NCBI GenBank assembly: GCA_937872225.1
Contig: CALMRZ010000064.1
Span: forward strand, 62,001-126,000
Direction of reading: 5' to 3'
Source of the DNA: an uncultured Spirochaetota bacterium
GTDB lineage: Bacteria > Spirochaetota > UBA4802 > UBA5550
Length of the DNA: 64,000 nt
Made by a program: the position numbers and the translations under genes. The notes under the pieces were generated by a model, which was not told where the DNA came from, did not search any database, and saw nothing but the letters and a program-made list of their open reading frames with translations. Below, in pieces: positions 9,095 to 18,361 of the stretch. Each line of letters starts with the position of its first letter. Positions within the stretch are counted from its first letter, which is position 1.

Positions 9095-9817
9095 CTAGTC
9101 AAGGATCAACAGCGTCCCGCTGTCGACATACCGCGCGTCTTCACTGTCCATGATCTCGATGATGCGTGCGTTGAGGCGCCGCTTCATCTCTCCGAAAATG
9201 CCCCGCTTTTTTTTATACGACTTCGCGAAGGCGGCGGCCCGCGCCATGAGGTCAGCCTCGTCGGCGCACGCCTTTTCAATGACGCCGTGCCGCTCAAGGT
9301 CGGCGGCGCCGTACCGTTTCCCCGAAAGGACCATTTCCTGGAACAGACGGCACGGGACGTATCTCGTGATAAAGGCTATCTCGCTGGGCAGGAAGGGAAT
9401 TCCTATATCTATTTCCGGGAAGCAGAAGTAGCCCCGGTCGGCCTTCATGAAGCGGAAATCGCAGGCGCAGGAGAAGATGGCTCCGGCGCCGAAGGCGTGG
9501 CCGTTGATGGCCGCTATGACCGGCATGGGAAAGAGCAGTATCCTCTTGAACATCTCATTGATGCCAAGCATGAACCTTTTCACCCCCGCCATGTCCCCGG
9601 CCTGCACCAGGCCGGCCGCCCACTGCACATCGAGGCCGGTGGACCAGAACTTGCCGTCACCGGAAACGATCATGACCGAGGACAGGCCGGTGTCCGCCGC
9701 TATTTCATCAAGGATGCGCCCCATGGCGTCGACAAAGACCTGGTTGATCCTGTTTTCTCCGTTGGTCATCCGTATGACCGCGATCGATTCATTCTTTTCC
9801 CATGATAAGATGCCCAT
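9095..9817 (-). CDS. Enoyl-CoA hydratase/isomerase (crotonase) family protein
   Basis: 240 residues from the ATG at 9817 (MGILSWEKNE), which has a GGGAGCGG site; a start 23 codons earlier is less likely. The crotonase fold is clear: the oxyanion-hole segments are GKFWSTGLDV and GHAFGAGAIFS, and PEIDIGIPF carries the Glu that aligns with Glu164 of rat hydratase. The other catalytic Glu (Glu144 in hydratases) is replaced by Ile in GAGAIFS. A single Glu is the pattern of delta3-delta2 enoyl-CoA isomerases, so isomerase activity is more likely than hydration. This is inference from motif alignment by eye. No beta-oxidation genes adjoin it. Confidence 0.8.
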   Translation of the reverse strand: MGILSWEKNESIAVIRMTNGENRINQVFVDAMGRILDEIAADTGLSSVMIVSGDGKFWSTGLDVQWAAGLVQAGDMAGVKRFMLGINEMFKRILLFPMPVIAAINGHAFGAGAIFSCACDFRFMKADRGYFCFPEIDIGIPFLPSEIAFITRYVPCRLFQEMVLSGKRYGAADLERHGVIEKACADEADLMARAAAFAKSYKKKRGIFGEMKRRLNARIIEIMDSEDARYVDSGTLLILD

Positions 9818-9952
9818 AAACCGCTCCCGCGCTTTCTTTATGCGTCCAACAGTTTTCAGGGAACCGGCGCTGAGGATGGATGTCAAAGAAAAAATCGAAA
9901 CTGAACGATGTCCAGTCGGTTTATCTTCGTTGAACGGTGCCCGGCGCCGCCA

Positions 9953-10507
9953 TCATTCCTTCTTACGTATCCGGAGCCCAGCGAAATAGAAGAGCACCGG
10001 CGCGGCCAGCCAGATAAGCTGGGGCACAAGGGTGACAGGGCGTCCGTTGAAAAGAAACAGGGAGGGGTTCCACCACGTCGGATTGTACCCCCAGCCGCCG
10101 GAGCCGGCGCTCAGCAGCTCGACCCCCAGTTCCTGGACCTGTCCCCAGGCCACGAGGACCGCCAGCTCGCGGACTTTGAACGCGGCGAAGCGGGGCTCCG
10201 GGCACAGGACGTTCACCAGCCACAGGCCGGCCAGGAAGAGTCCGCCGTCCCAGAATGAATGGCTTATGATTAACACGATGAAATGCGCCGGCGGCGGCGT
10301 CATGAAGGTGAATATATCCACGATGCCGAGGCCGTCAAGGGCCGAGAGCGGGATTTCCCACGTGAGACCGATGAGGGTCCCCGCCCAGAACAATTTCCAC
10401 GTAAAAGGGGATATCTTTTTTTGTGTGTATAGCAGCAGCACCGCCAGGGGTATCGTCGCGCCTATGGCAAAATCGATGCAATAAAAATTATCTTTTACAA
10501 AATCCAT
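9953..10507 (-). CDS. Hypothetical polytopic membrane protein
   Basis: 184 residues from the ATG at 10507 (MDFVKDNFYC), preceded by GGGAGG; an upstream in-frame start at 10558 adds 17 unsupported residues. About five hydrophobic segments: 11-26, 35-52, 72-86, 90-105 and 155-175. Charged and aromatic residues occur inside helices (WEIPLSALDGLG, SHSFWDGG), and GYNPTWWNPSLF forms a loop, so polar groups probably face each other in the membrane. I do not recognise the family. It lies between the crotonase and the cation-efflux gene in the same direction, with gaps of 65 and 135 bases, so co-transcription is possible. Confidence 0.7.
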   Translation of the reverse strand: MDFVKDNFYCIDFAIGATIPLAVLLLYTQKKISPFTWKLFWAGTLIGLTWEIPLSALDGLGIVDIFTFMTPPPAHFIVLIISHSFWDGGLFLAGLWLVNVLCPEPRFAAFKVRELAVLVAWGQVQELGVELLSAGSGGWGYNPTWWNPSLFLFNGRPVTLVPQLIWLAAPVLFYFAGLRIRKKE

Positions 10508-10572
10508 GGGAACCTCCCGAAAAACTATGGCATGGGAAACGATCTTCGCTTTCGGCAATGATATCCGCCCGG

Positions 10573-11478
10573 TCAGCGGACATCCGGCTCAAAAAAAGAC
10601 CAGCGGATGTTCGGAAACTTCTGTTTCATGGCCGATTCGCAGGCGTTTATGGCCTCGGACTCAAGGGCGATGCTCCCGCAGTCATTCATTTCCGCCTTGA
10701 CGGCCACCATGATGTCCGGCCCCATCTGCAGGGTGATGACGTTCAGAACCCGCTTTATTTCCCCCCTGGAGCTGAGAAATTCATAGATATCCCTCCTGGT
10801 CTCTTCGTTCGTGCTCTGCCCTATCAGCAGGTTTTTCACCTCGTTGCCGACACTGAGTGCCACGCCGACAAGGATTATGCCGATCACCACGCTGCCCAGG
10901 GCATCGTAGAAGGGATCGCCGGTCGCCAGGGTCAGGACAATGGCAACGAAAGCCGCGGAAAGGCCCGTCAGAGCAGCGATGTCCTCCCCGAAGACGACCA
11001 GGAGCTCGCTCTGGCGGCTGGTCCTGAACCACCGGAGCAGCCCCTGGCTCCCCCTGGTTTTGTTTACCTGCCTGAGGCATCCCGCCAGGGAGATCGACTC
11101 GAGGACGATGCTGATGCCGAGGACGGCAAGGGCGACCGCGGGGTTCTCGATCCCTTCGGGCCTTTTCATTTTCAAGATTCCTTCATAGATTGAAAAGAGT
11201 CCCCCGATGGAGAAGAGAATTATCGCCACAATGAAGGACCAGAAATAAACCGCCATGCCGTATCCGAGGGGATGCTCCGGGTTGGCCGGTTTTTTCGACC
11301 GCCTGATGCCGTACAGCAGGAGCCCCTGGTTCGCGCAGTCCGCTGAGGAGTGCACCGCCTCGGCCAGCATGGCGCCGGAGCCGGTTACCAGGGCAGCGAC
11401 GAACTTGGAGATGGCGATGAGGGCGTTGGCGCCGAGGGCCAGGAATATCGATATCAATGATCCGGAGTTATGTGACAT
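10573..11478 (-). CDS. Cation diffusion facilitator (CDF) metal transporter
   Basis: 301 residues from the ATG at 11478 (MSHNSGSLIS) with an AAAGGA site; the frame is open 74 codons further upstream but that part is not hydrophobic. Six membrane helices are present. The transport-site motifs are HSSADCANQ in helix 2 and FGEDIAALTG in helix 5, each with the metal-binding Asp. The cytoplasmic C-terminal domain (about 205-301) has the CDF alpha-beta pattern. The family exports divalent metals such as zinc, iron or manganese in exchange for protons; helix 2 carries HxxxD, but the metal cannot be told from this alone. Confidence 0.9.
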   Translation of the reverse strand: MSHNSGSLISIFLALGANALIAISKFVAALVTGSGAMLAEAVHSSADCANQGLLLYGIRRSKKPANPEHPLGYGMAVYFWSFIVAIILFSIGGLFSIYEGILKMKRPEGIENPAVALAVLGISIVLESISLAGCLRQVNKTRGSQGLLRWFRTSRQSELLVVFGEDIAALTGLSAAFVAIVLTLATGDPFYDALGSVVIGIILVGVALSVGNEVKNLLIGQSTNEETRRDIYEFLSSRGEIKRVLNVITLQMGPDIMVAVKAEMNDCGSIALESEAINACESAMKQKFPNIRWSFFEPDVR

Positions 11479-11742
11479 TGAAAGGTCCTTTCTACCAAAA
11501 GCGTTATTCAACGGAAAAAATCGGGACTGTCCCCTGCTTAAAGTAGGGAACAGCATGGATTTGTCAATTGCAATACGCTGTCGTCGTGCAGCAGATTGCC
11601 GGCAGACGCTCCGCCATGCGGAAGGCTTTCCCGCTTTTGGCTCGGGCCTTATATTTAATTTATCAACTTCATCAAAGAATGCTTTACAATAGAAGAACAT
11701 ATTACAACCTTAACAACACCCTTATCCCCCGGAGAGCCCGAT

Positions 11743-13194
11743 ATGACCGGTTTGATGACGCTGCTTTTGTCAGCATGGATATACACCGCTCCCTACAGCT
11801 TCGATGACGTCGTCAGGGACATAGTCCCCGGCAGAAAGGGAGCCGCAGCCATGAAGGAAATAACCGATATCGTGGACAGGACCTCCCGGCGGTTCCGGAC
11901 CGATCCGGAAACGGAAGAATTCAAGAAATACTTCAGGAAGGTGCTGGAAGATTTCGATTTCATGAAGCTGTACGAGAGCCCCTACGCGAAAGACAGGGGC
12001 GGCGGGCGCCGCGCCCTCGCCTTCCGGGGATGCAGCATGAACGGATATTACATCGAGACCATCGCCGCCATGAAAGACGGCACGTGCGGCCGTGCGCGCA
12101 TCTGGGACTACTCCACCGAATATTCCCTTACAAAAAACGACGCCTGCATAGCCGGGGGACGGTCCTTCATCGTTTCCGTTGATTCCACGACGCTGACGAG
12201 GAAATATTCCCATCGGGACGCCATGCGCTTCGTCGAGGGCCTTCTGAAGGTGATCGATCCCGGCAATATCAGGCGCATGAACGCTCCCGAAAGCTCACTG
12301 TATCCCGAGGTGGATGGAATATCAAGGAAGGTTATAAACGAATTCTACCGTTCCTTCCCCGGCGTCTCCGCCCTTTTCAACCGTTACTCGGTCATCAGGT
12401 CGTTCCTTGAGATTAAGGACCACCGCGGCGTCCCCTATACCCGTCTGGCCTTCCGGTACGGCTACCGTCTGAAGAACCTGAAGGATGACTATCCGGAACT
12501 GGGCAAATCCCTGTCCAACGTGGAAGGGCTCTACCGCATCACCATGGCGGTCAAAAACGGCGGCAACCGCACGATCATGGTCGTCGTCTTCGACAGCCGG
12601 GAGGACGCACTCTCCCTCACCCTGAACACCAGGCGCGGCAGGCTCGTTCCCATTGATGACGCCGGGGACCCGGTTTTCAGCGAAGAGATATCCCTGACCT
12701 CGCTCAGGGACATATCCTACCGCGCCGTGGTCGAAATGGTCCATGACGTGCACGGCCTCAAGTTCACCACGGACAGCATGGTGATCGCCTTCCGGTACCG
12801 GGACATGCCCGGCCGCGGGTCCTGGACCATGAGACTGGAGGACGTGTCCAAGACGCGCATCACCGGGAGCTATTACAACATCATACCCGGCTGGCTGATC
12901 GACATGTTCATCCCCACCAACATGGAGCAGTTGATCCATGACCTGTCCAGGGTGATGCTGAAGGCCGACGGCGGCGCCGGATCACGTGTCTCATTCGAAT
13001 GGGACACGCGCGATGCCAATAACGTGACGCTCAGGTTCGGCGCCACCAGCGAATTCATGGACAATTATTTCGTCAAATACGGCCTCAGGGTATGGAGCAG
13101 GAAGGCCCTGGCCAACGAACGGCTGACGCGCGAAGCGAAGGAGCTGAGGGGGAAATTCCTGGACGCCTTCAGGGCCGACATGAAGTGGCAATAA
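11743..13194 (+). CDS. Hypothetical protein, first gene of the srkA operon
   Basis: 483 residues. GGAGAG lies a few bases before the ATG at 11743. The first 17 residues (MTGLMTLLLSAWIYTAP) are hydrophobic but short, so they are a weak signal peptide or membrane anchor. The rest is mixed alpha/beta with repeated basic stretches, an Asp/Arg-rich first third, and a C-terminal half with alternating strand-like segments. No family or catalytic motif is recognised. The stop is 27 bases before srkA, in the same direction, so the two are probably co-transcribed; that is the only clue to its role. Confidence 0.75.
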   Translation: MTGLMTLLLSAWIYTAPYSFDDVVRDIVPGRKGAAAMKEITDIVDRTSRRFRTDPETEEFKKYFRKVLEDFDFMKLYESPYAKDRGGGRRALAFRGCSMNGYYIETIAAMKDGTCGRARIWDYSTEYSLTKNDACIAGGRSFIVSVDSTTLTRKYSHRDAMRFVEGLLKVIDPGNIRRMNAPESSLYPEVDGISRKVINEFYRSFPGVSALFNRYSVIRSFLEIKDHRGVPYTRLAFRYGYRLKNLKDDYPELGKSLSNVEGLYRITMAVKNGGNRTIMVVVFDSREDALSLTLNTRRGRLVPIDDAGDPVFSEEISLTSLRDISYRAVVEMVHDVHGLKFTTDSMVIAFRYRDMPGRGSWTMRLEDVSKTRITGSYYNIIPGWLIDMFIPTNMEQLIHDLSRVMLKADGGAGSRVSFEWDTRDANNVTLRFGATSEFMDNYFVKYGLRVWSRKALANERLTREAKELRGKFLDAFRADMKWQ

Positions 13195-13221
13195 GTACGG
13201 CCGGACAGGAGACGGAGCGAT

Positions 13222-14286
13222 ATGAACCAGACCAACACCTTCTTTTTCAACCTGACGCCCGATATCGTGATCAGGGCGGTTGAACAGAGCGGCTTTGAAC
13301 CGACGGGACACTGCATGGCCCTCAACAGCTATGAGAACCGCGTCTACGACCTGAGACTGGAAGACGGGTCACACGTGGTGGGCAAGTTCTACCGTCCGGG
13401 AAGATGGACCCGCGTGCAGATACTGGAGGAGCACCGGTTCCTCTTCGACCTGCGGGATGACGAGATACCGGTCTGCGCGCCCCTTACGCTGCCCGGGGGC
13501 GAAACCATCCATGAAACCGAAGGGATCATGTATGCCATCTGGCCCCGTACCGGCGGCAGGGTCCCCGACGAGCTGACCGACGCCGAGCTGCAGATCCTGG
13601 GCCGTCTCTGCGCCAGGATCCACAACAACGGCGCAGCCAAAAAGGCGCCGCACCGCATCGAGCTCACCGGCGAAACCTACGGGCTCCAGCCCCTTGCCTT
13701 CCTCGAAGGTCAGGGGTTCCTGCCTTCCCACTGCAGGGACCGGTACCATGACGCGGTGATGGAAATCGTTGAAATCTACGAGATGCTCCGCAAGGACGTC
13801 CCCTTCCACCGCATCCACGGCGACTGCCACCTGGGGAACCTTCTCCACGGCGCCGAGGGCTGGTTTTTCCTGGACTTCGACGACTTCCTCACCGGTCCGG
13901 CCGTCCAGGACGTTTGGATGCTGGTGCCGGCCCGCGACCGTGAAGGCCTGCGACAGCGCGAAGTGTTCCTCGATGCGTACGCGCAATTCAGGGACTTCGA
14001 CCGCTCCTGGCTGAGGTTGGTGGAGCCCCTCCGCGCCCTCCGGTATATCCGCTATGCCGCATGGATAGCCCAGCGCTGGGACGACCCGGCATTTCCCGCG
14101 GCCTTCCCCCATTTCGGCACCGTGCAGTACTGGGAAAACGAAACCCGGGACCTGGAAGAACAACTGGAATACTTTTACGGCAATACCGCCGACCTCCCCG
14201 CGGGCATGCAGAGACCGGAGGAGGATAAACCTGAAGAGAAAGAGCTCACCAACAAAGATTTTTTCTGGGACTGGGAAGATAAATAG
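13222..14286 (+). CDS. srkA: SrkA/YihE-type stress-response serine/threonine kinase
   Basis: 354 residues, with CAGGAGACGGAG just upstream of the ATG. The APH/choline-kinase-like fold is complete: GKFYRPGRW holds the ATP-anchoring Lys, HGDCHLGN (198-205) is the catalytic loop with Asp and Asn, and LDFDDF (about 216-221) is the metal-binding motif. In Escherichia coli this kinase is linked to the Cpx envelope-stress response and protects against stress-induced death by antagonising MazF-linked killing. The C-terminal tail (about 325-354) is acidic and unusual (PEEDKPEEKELTNKDFFWDW). One base separates its stop from a small Cys-rich gene. Confidence 0.92.
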   Translation: MNQTNTFFFNLTPDIVIRAVEQSGFEPTGHCMALNSYENRVYDLRLEDGSHVVGKFYRPGRWTRVQILEEHRFLFDLRDDEIPVCAPLTLPGGETIHETEGIMYAIWPRTGGRVPDELTDAELQILGRLCARIHNNGAAKKAPHRIELTGETYGLQPLAFLEGQGFLPSHCRDRYHDAVMEIVEIYEMLRKDVPFHRIHGDCHLGNLLHGAEGWFFLDFDDFLTGPAVQDVWMLVPARDREGLRQREVFLDAYAQFRDFDRSWLRLVEPLRALRYIRYAAWIAQRWDDPAFPAAFPHFGTVQYWENETRDLEEQLEYFYGNTADLPAGMQRPEEDKPEEKELTNKDFFWDWEDK

Positions 14287-14287
14287 C

Positions 14288-14455
14288 ATGAGCGAAAACG
14301 AAGAAAGAGATTTCCTCTCCCCCTATTACATTGACCGGTGCATGCACTGCGATTTCAATCCAAAGGAAGACGCAAAGGATCTTTACGCGGCGCAGTGCCA
14401 GCTGTGCTACCGCTGTTTTGAGAGGAAGAAGTTATTTCTCAACAACGTGGGCTGA
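14288..14455 (+). CDS. Five-cysteine mini-protein coupled to srkA
   Basis: 55 residues, starting one base after the srkA stop (TAG-C-ATG), an arrangement typical of translational coupling. The cysteines lie in CMHC (17-20) and CQLCYRC (38-44) with an acidic N-terminus (SENEERDF) and a basic end. Two CxxC pairs plus one extra Cys suggest a zinc knuckle. No family is recognised. A metal-dependent or redox-sensitive partner of the SrkA kinase is a reasonable guess from the coupling alone. Confidence 0.6.
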   Translation: MSENEERDFLSPYYIDRCMHCDFNPKEDAKDLYAAQCQLCYRCFERKKLFLNNVG

Positions 14456-14611
14456 ACAAAGCCGGGCCAGCCCGATAACATGACCATACTCCCATCTCAT
14501 CAAGATGCTTCTTTTTCACTACTCACCTCATTTTGGTACCGGCATAATTAACGATTCTTTATTTCATTTCGATAAAAATATACATCCTTGCAACATTTAA
14601 ACAATTTTTTC

Positions 14612-14681
14612 TTGACACAAACAGCTGCAATTATATTTATTAACCATATGGTTAAACTAGAAAGTTAGACCGTATGGTTAA
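14612..14681 (+). promoter_or_regulatory. tetR promoter with two operator copies
   Basis: TTGACA at 14612-14617 is a consensus -35 box and is followed by AT-rich sequence. A perfect 16-base palindrome TTAACCATATGGTTAA lies at 14640-14655. A second copy, TAGACCGTATGGTTAA (14666-14681, 13 of 16 matches), has its centre 26 bases away. This layout, between the -35 box and the TetR-family start at 14726, is the usual autorepression arrangement. Binding by this regulator is inference. Confidence 0.7.
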
Positions 14682-14725
14682 CAATGTAGTTGATCAAATC
14701 AACCGGAATATGTAATCCGATCGGC

Positions 14726-15364
14726 ATGAACCGTCAAGTAGACACATCCACGAAGGACAAGATCCTCAGGGCAGCGATCAGGGTTTTCGCCCAAAAAGGC
14801 AGGCATGGCACGCGCATGGACGAAGTGGCCCAGGAAGCGGGCATCAACAAGGCCATGGTCTACTATTATTTTTCAAACAAGGACAACCTGTTTTTCGAAA
14901 TACTGACCACGATATTCACGGAGATGTACCAGAATTCATTGCACAGGATCAGCGAGGATATATCGACAGGGAAAAACCACGCGGATATAATCAGCAACAG
15001 CATCCGCTATTCCTTCGAAAGCTATAATAAAAATCCCCATTACACGCGGATCATGATCGACGCCATCAGCAGCGGGATGGATGAAATACCAAAGGCTCTT
15101 GAAGCAGTCTATGACAGCTCCCAGCTGAGTCCCACTTCGTATATCATCAAGACCATACAGGACGGCATCGACAAAAAGATCTTCAGGGCCGTGGACCCGA
15201 TAAACACCATGATCAGCATTACCGGCATGACATTCATTTATTTTTTATCGCGCAATATAATCAAATTTTTCGGCATGAAAATTGATGACGAGGATGAATT
15301 TCTGGATAACCGCATAAAGAGCGTAATTGACCTGATAATGAACGGAATGCTCATGCGTCAATAG
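14726..15364 (+). CDS. TetR/AcrR-family transcriptional regulator
   Basis: 212 residues from the ATG at 14726 (MNRQVDTSTKDKIL); a TTG at 14690 in the same frame is possible but less likely. The N-terminal helix-turn-helix is textbook: KILRAAIRVFAQKG, then GTRMDEVAQEAGINKAMVYYYFSNKDNLF. The C-terminal two thirds are helical and form the ligand-binding and dimer region. The two palindromes just upstream are its likely operator. The next genes are glycosyltransferases beyond a strong hairpin, so its regulon may not include them. Confidence 0.92.
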   Translation: MNRQVDTSTKDKILRAAIRVFAQKGRHGTRMDEVAQEAGINKAMVYYYFSNKDNLFFEILTTIFTEMYQNSLHRISEDISTGKNHADIISNSIRYSFESYNKNPHYTRIMIDAISSGMDEIPKALEAVYDSSQLSPTSYIIKTIQDGIDKKIFRAVDPINTMISITGMTFIYFLSRNIIKFFGMKIDDEDEFLDNRIKSVIDLIMNGMLMRQ

Positions 15365-15412
15365 GCGATTATTTCACTTGACGTGCCGTCAACAATGTCA
15401 TCTTGGGACGCA

Positions 15413-15445
15413 ACCGGGATGCCGCGGCGGCCCCGGCATCCCGGT
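15413..15445. terminator. Strong hairpin between tetR and the glycosyltransferase gene
   Basis: ACCGGGATGCCG pairs perfectly with CGGCATCCCGGT around a nine-base loop. A smaller palindrome, TTGACG-TGC-CGTCAA, sits just before it at 15378-15392. There is no T-run, so it may be a processing or attenuation structure instead of an intrinsic terminator. Confidence 0.45.
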
Positions 15446-15488
15446 CAGGCAAAAGCCAGGCGGAAGGTCAGGCAACACGAGACAGGCC

Positions 15489-17153
15489 ATGAATACTGAC
15501 AGTAACATAAAAACACTAGCCTTCATCCCGCTGCTTTTGCTGGTCACGATCCTGTTCCACAGCATAGAGTTCCGGGTCGCCCACTGGAATCCCGACGAGG
15601 TCATTTTCGCCACCGGTGGGCAGAAAATCATTGCCGGGGAAACGCTCTACAGGGACTTCGGCGACAACAAGCCCCCCCTGATCTATTACACCTATGCCTT
15701 CATCTGGAAGCTGGCCGGGAATTCCTACGTATCACTGCTGTTACTGTCCAAGCTGTTCGCCATTGCCGTCATATTCCTGATCGCCCTTGGCCTGTATGTT
15801 ATCGGCAACAGCCTCGGGGGCAGAACGATCGGCGTCACCTCGGCCCTGTTCTTCGCCGCGTACAGCATATGCTCGCAGGGGTCCGAGGTGCTGGGCGGAA
15901 GAAGCGAGATCTACGCCACCCTCATGGGCGTCATCGGCCTGTATTTCTTCATGAAAAAGGACTTTGCCCTCAGGACCTTCGATCTCGTCATGTGCGGCAT
16001 CTTCCAATCGCTGGCAACGCTGTACAACACCAGGTTCGGCATCGTCATGGCGGCCTGCGGCCTGTTCATACTCTACAAGCACGGTATCGGCAAAAGGTCG
16101 ATAAAGGCGGCAGCCGCCCTTTCAGTTCCCTTCATACTGGCCCTGGCCGCGGTCCCGCTCTATTATTACTCCGCCGGCGTGTTCGATTATTACACCTTCT
16201 GGCAATCGACGATCGTGCACCATTATCTGGCAATCATGCCCCTGTCAGTGAAGATAGCTTCAGGTCTCATGATCCTCTTCTTTTTTGCGGGACCCCTGCC
16301 CTTGGTGTTTTTTGCGGTATACCAGGCTGTCACCGAGATAAGGGAAAAACTTGCGCACGGTGCCCGGGTTTCCGAATCCGCCACGGATAAACAACTGTCA
16401 TGGTCCGCGCGATGGTCTATGAAAGCCGGCCGGATTATGCGCCTGTTTTCATGGGACGAAGAACGCCAGGCGTTCCTGTTCCTGATGCTGCTTTTCATCC
16501 TCCTGTACGCGTCATTCTTCACGGGAGGAAAGCCCGGCATGCGGTATTTTTACATGATGTTCGTCCCCCTGTGCCTCCTCGCCGCCATGGGTTTTACCGC
16601 CCTGTACGACCTGGTCGCGGTCAATATGATCAACAGGGGGCTGGCCCGCGTGGTGCGGACAATCCTGGTGCTGTTCATGGCATCGTCCCCGTCATATTTT
16701 TTCGTCATCCACATGAATACCCCGCGGACCCTGCTCATCGACAGCATCAAGGAAAACAAGCGCCTGGTGGAATACCTACAGCAAAACACTTCCGAAAAAG
16801 ACAGGATTTTTTCCTGGGTCAGCGTGAACCCCATGTACCTCAAGGCAAACAGGATCATGGCCACGTCGATGATCTATCCCGCAGAATTTCTCTGCCGCTA
16901 TTATTATTACGTCGGCGACTTCAAGAATGAGACCACGGCATGGGACATTTTCCTCGGGCAGCTGAAAAAAGAAAAGCCGGCGATAATTATTGACGACACC
17001 GGCGGCTTTATCACCAAAAAAGACAAGATGGTGACCCATGTCATCCAGAACGACTACATTGAGCAGAGGGCCGGCGAGATGAAGGCATTCATAAAGGATA
17101 ATTACCGGCATGCCGATTCGATAGAAGGATACGACATTTACAAAAGGATTTGA
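15489..17153 (+). CDS. GT39-like membrane glycosyltransferase (ArnT/PMT superfamily)
   Basis: 554 residues from the ATG at 15489 (MNTDSNIKTLAFIPLLL); the open frame begins earlier but that part is not membrane-like. About ten hydrophobic helices. The first loop carries WNPDEVIFATGGQ and the conserved GETLYRDFGDNKPPLIYY, the pattern of GT-C enzymes that use polyprenyl-phosphate sugars and keep the catalytic Asp on the outer face. The last 120 residues are soluble (ENKRLVEYLQQNTSEKDRIF onward). The neighbour downstream is a polyprenol-phosphate sugar synthase, so the pair probably makes and uses a lipid-linked sugar for cell-surface modification. Confidence 0.87.
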   Translation: MNTDSNIKTLAFIPLLLLVTILFHSIEFRVAHWNPDEVIFATGGQKIIAGETLYRDFGDNKPPLIYYTYAFIWKLAGNSYVSLLLLSKLFAIAVIFLIALGLYVIGNSLGGRTIGVTSALFFAAYSICSQGSEVLGGRSEIYATLMGVIGLYFFMKKDFALRTFDLVMCGIFQSLATLYNTRFGIVMAACGLFILYKHGIGKRSIKAAAALSVPFILALAAVPLYYYSAGVFDYYTFWQSTIVHHYLAIMPLSVKIASGLMILFFFAGPLPLVFFAVYQAVTEIREKLAHGARVSESATDKQLSWSARWSMKAGRIMRLFSWDEERQAFLFLMLLFILLYASFFTGGKPGMRYFYMMFVPLCLLAAMGFTALYDLVAVNMINRGLARVVRTILVLFMASSPSYFFVIHMNTPRTLLIDSIKENKRLVEYLQQNTSEKDRIFSWVSVNPMYLKANRIMATSMIYPAEFLCRYYYYVGDFKNETTAWDIFLGQLKKEKPAIIIDDTGGFITKKDKMVTHVIQNDYIEQRAGEMKAFIKDNYRHADSIEGYDIYKRI

Positions 17154-17201
17154 CGGTCACGACAGTGCGGCATTCCGGCGCCGGAGGGAGAAATACGGAA
17201 C

Positions 17202-18314
17202 ATGACTCCAATTACAAAAAAAGAAGCCACGAAAAAACCACTAGTTTCCATAATAGTCCCGACGTTTCGGGAGGCGGAAAACATTCCTGAACTGGTCCGC
17301 CAGATCGGCGATGTCCTTGCCTCACGCCAGGTGGACTACGAGATCATCATCGTTGACGACAATTCCCGGGACGGCATCGAATCGGCGGTTGAATCCCTGT
17401 CTGAAACGTATCCGGTCATGATCCACACCCGGATCGACGAGAAGGGCCTGTCCTCGGCGGTCATCAAGGGCTTTTCCCTGGCGCGGGGCGATATCTATGT
17501 CGTGATGGACGCGGACCTGAGCCATCCCCCCGCGAAAATCGCCGAGCTGATACAGCCCATCATGGAAGGAAAAGCGGATTTCGTCATCGGCAGCAGGTTT
17601 GTTCCCGGCGGCAGCATCCCCCACTTCAACTGGTTCAGGAAACTGAACGCATGGGTGTCAAGGGTGCTGGCCCGTCCCCTCGCCGCCGTCAAGGACCCCA
17701 TGTCGGGCTTTTTCGCGTTACCGTGGCATGTCATGCCGGCCCGTGACATCCTCAACCCCCTCGGCTTCAAGATCGGCCTGGAGCTGCTGGTCAAGTCGGA
17801 ACCTGAAAAGATCATTGAAATCCCCATCGAGTTCCAGCAGCGACTCCATGGAGAGAGCAAGCTCTCGCTGAAAGAACAGGTCCTGTACCTGGCCCATTTA
17901 TACCGCCTCTACTCCTACCGCCATGAGAAAATGGTGCAGTTCATTGAATTCGGCCTGATAGGGGCCTCGGGCGTGCCGGTGAACCTCCTGTTCGTCTACC
18001 TCACCTACGATGTCATGTCGCTGTCCTACTCCACCGCCCTGGTCGTCGGTTTCATCTCCGCGGTGACATCGAACTACATCCTGAATAAAATAATCACCTT
18101 CAGCGGGTCAAAGCCGGCAAATACGGCCGTCCAGTACCTGCAGTTCGTAGCCACCTGCCTCCTGGGCCTGGCAATCAACATGGCCGTATCGCTGTCCCTT
18201 TATAACAGTATATTTTTTTTCCACAGGTATTACATCATCACGTCGCTGATCGGCATCCTGGCCGGCATGGTTTTCAATTTCATCGGCAGCAGACTGCTCG
18301 TTTTCAGGAAATAA
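17202..18314 (+). CDS. Dolichol/polyprenol-phosphate glycosyltransferase (GT2) fused to GtrA-like membrane domain
   Basis: 370 residues. Residues 14-235 are a GT2 catalytic domain with SIIVPTFREAENIPELV, VDDNSRDG and the DXD motif DADLSHP at 103-108, as in dolichyl-phosphate mannose synthase. Residues about 245-370 are four membrane helices of the GtrA type (FIEFGLIGASGVPVNLLF; FNFIGSRLLVF). This DPM1-GtrA architecture charges polyprenyl phosphate with a sugar and may help flip it. It follows the GT39-like gene by 48 bases, probably in the same operon, and would supply that enzyme's donor. Confidence 0.93.
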   Translation: MTPITKKEATKKPLVSIIVPTFREAENIPELVRQIGDVLASRQVDYEIIIVDDNSRDGIESAVESLSETYPVMIHTRIDEKGLSSAVIKGFSLARGDIYVVMDADLSHPPAKIAELIQPIMEGKADFVIGSRFVPGGSIPHFNWFRKLNAWVSRVLARPLAAVKDPMSGFFALPWHVMPARDILNPLGFKIGLELLVKSEPEKIIEIPIEFQQRLHGESKLSLKEQVLYLAHLYRLYSYRHEKMVQFIEFGLIGASGVPVNLLFVYLTYDVMSLSYSTALVVGFISAVTSNYILNKIITFSGSKPANTAVQYLQFVATCLLGLAINMAVSLSLYNSIFFFHRYYIITSLIGILAGMVFNFIGSRLLVFRK

Positions 18315-18361
18315 GCCACGGCCTGTTCCCGCCGGGGGCCGAGACCCCGACGGGGGCCATG

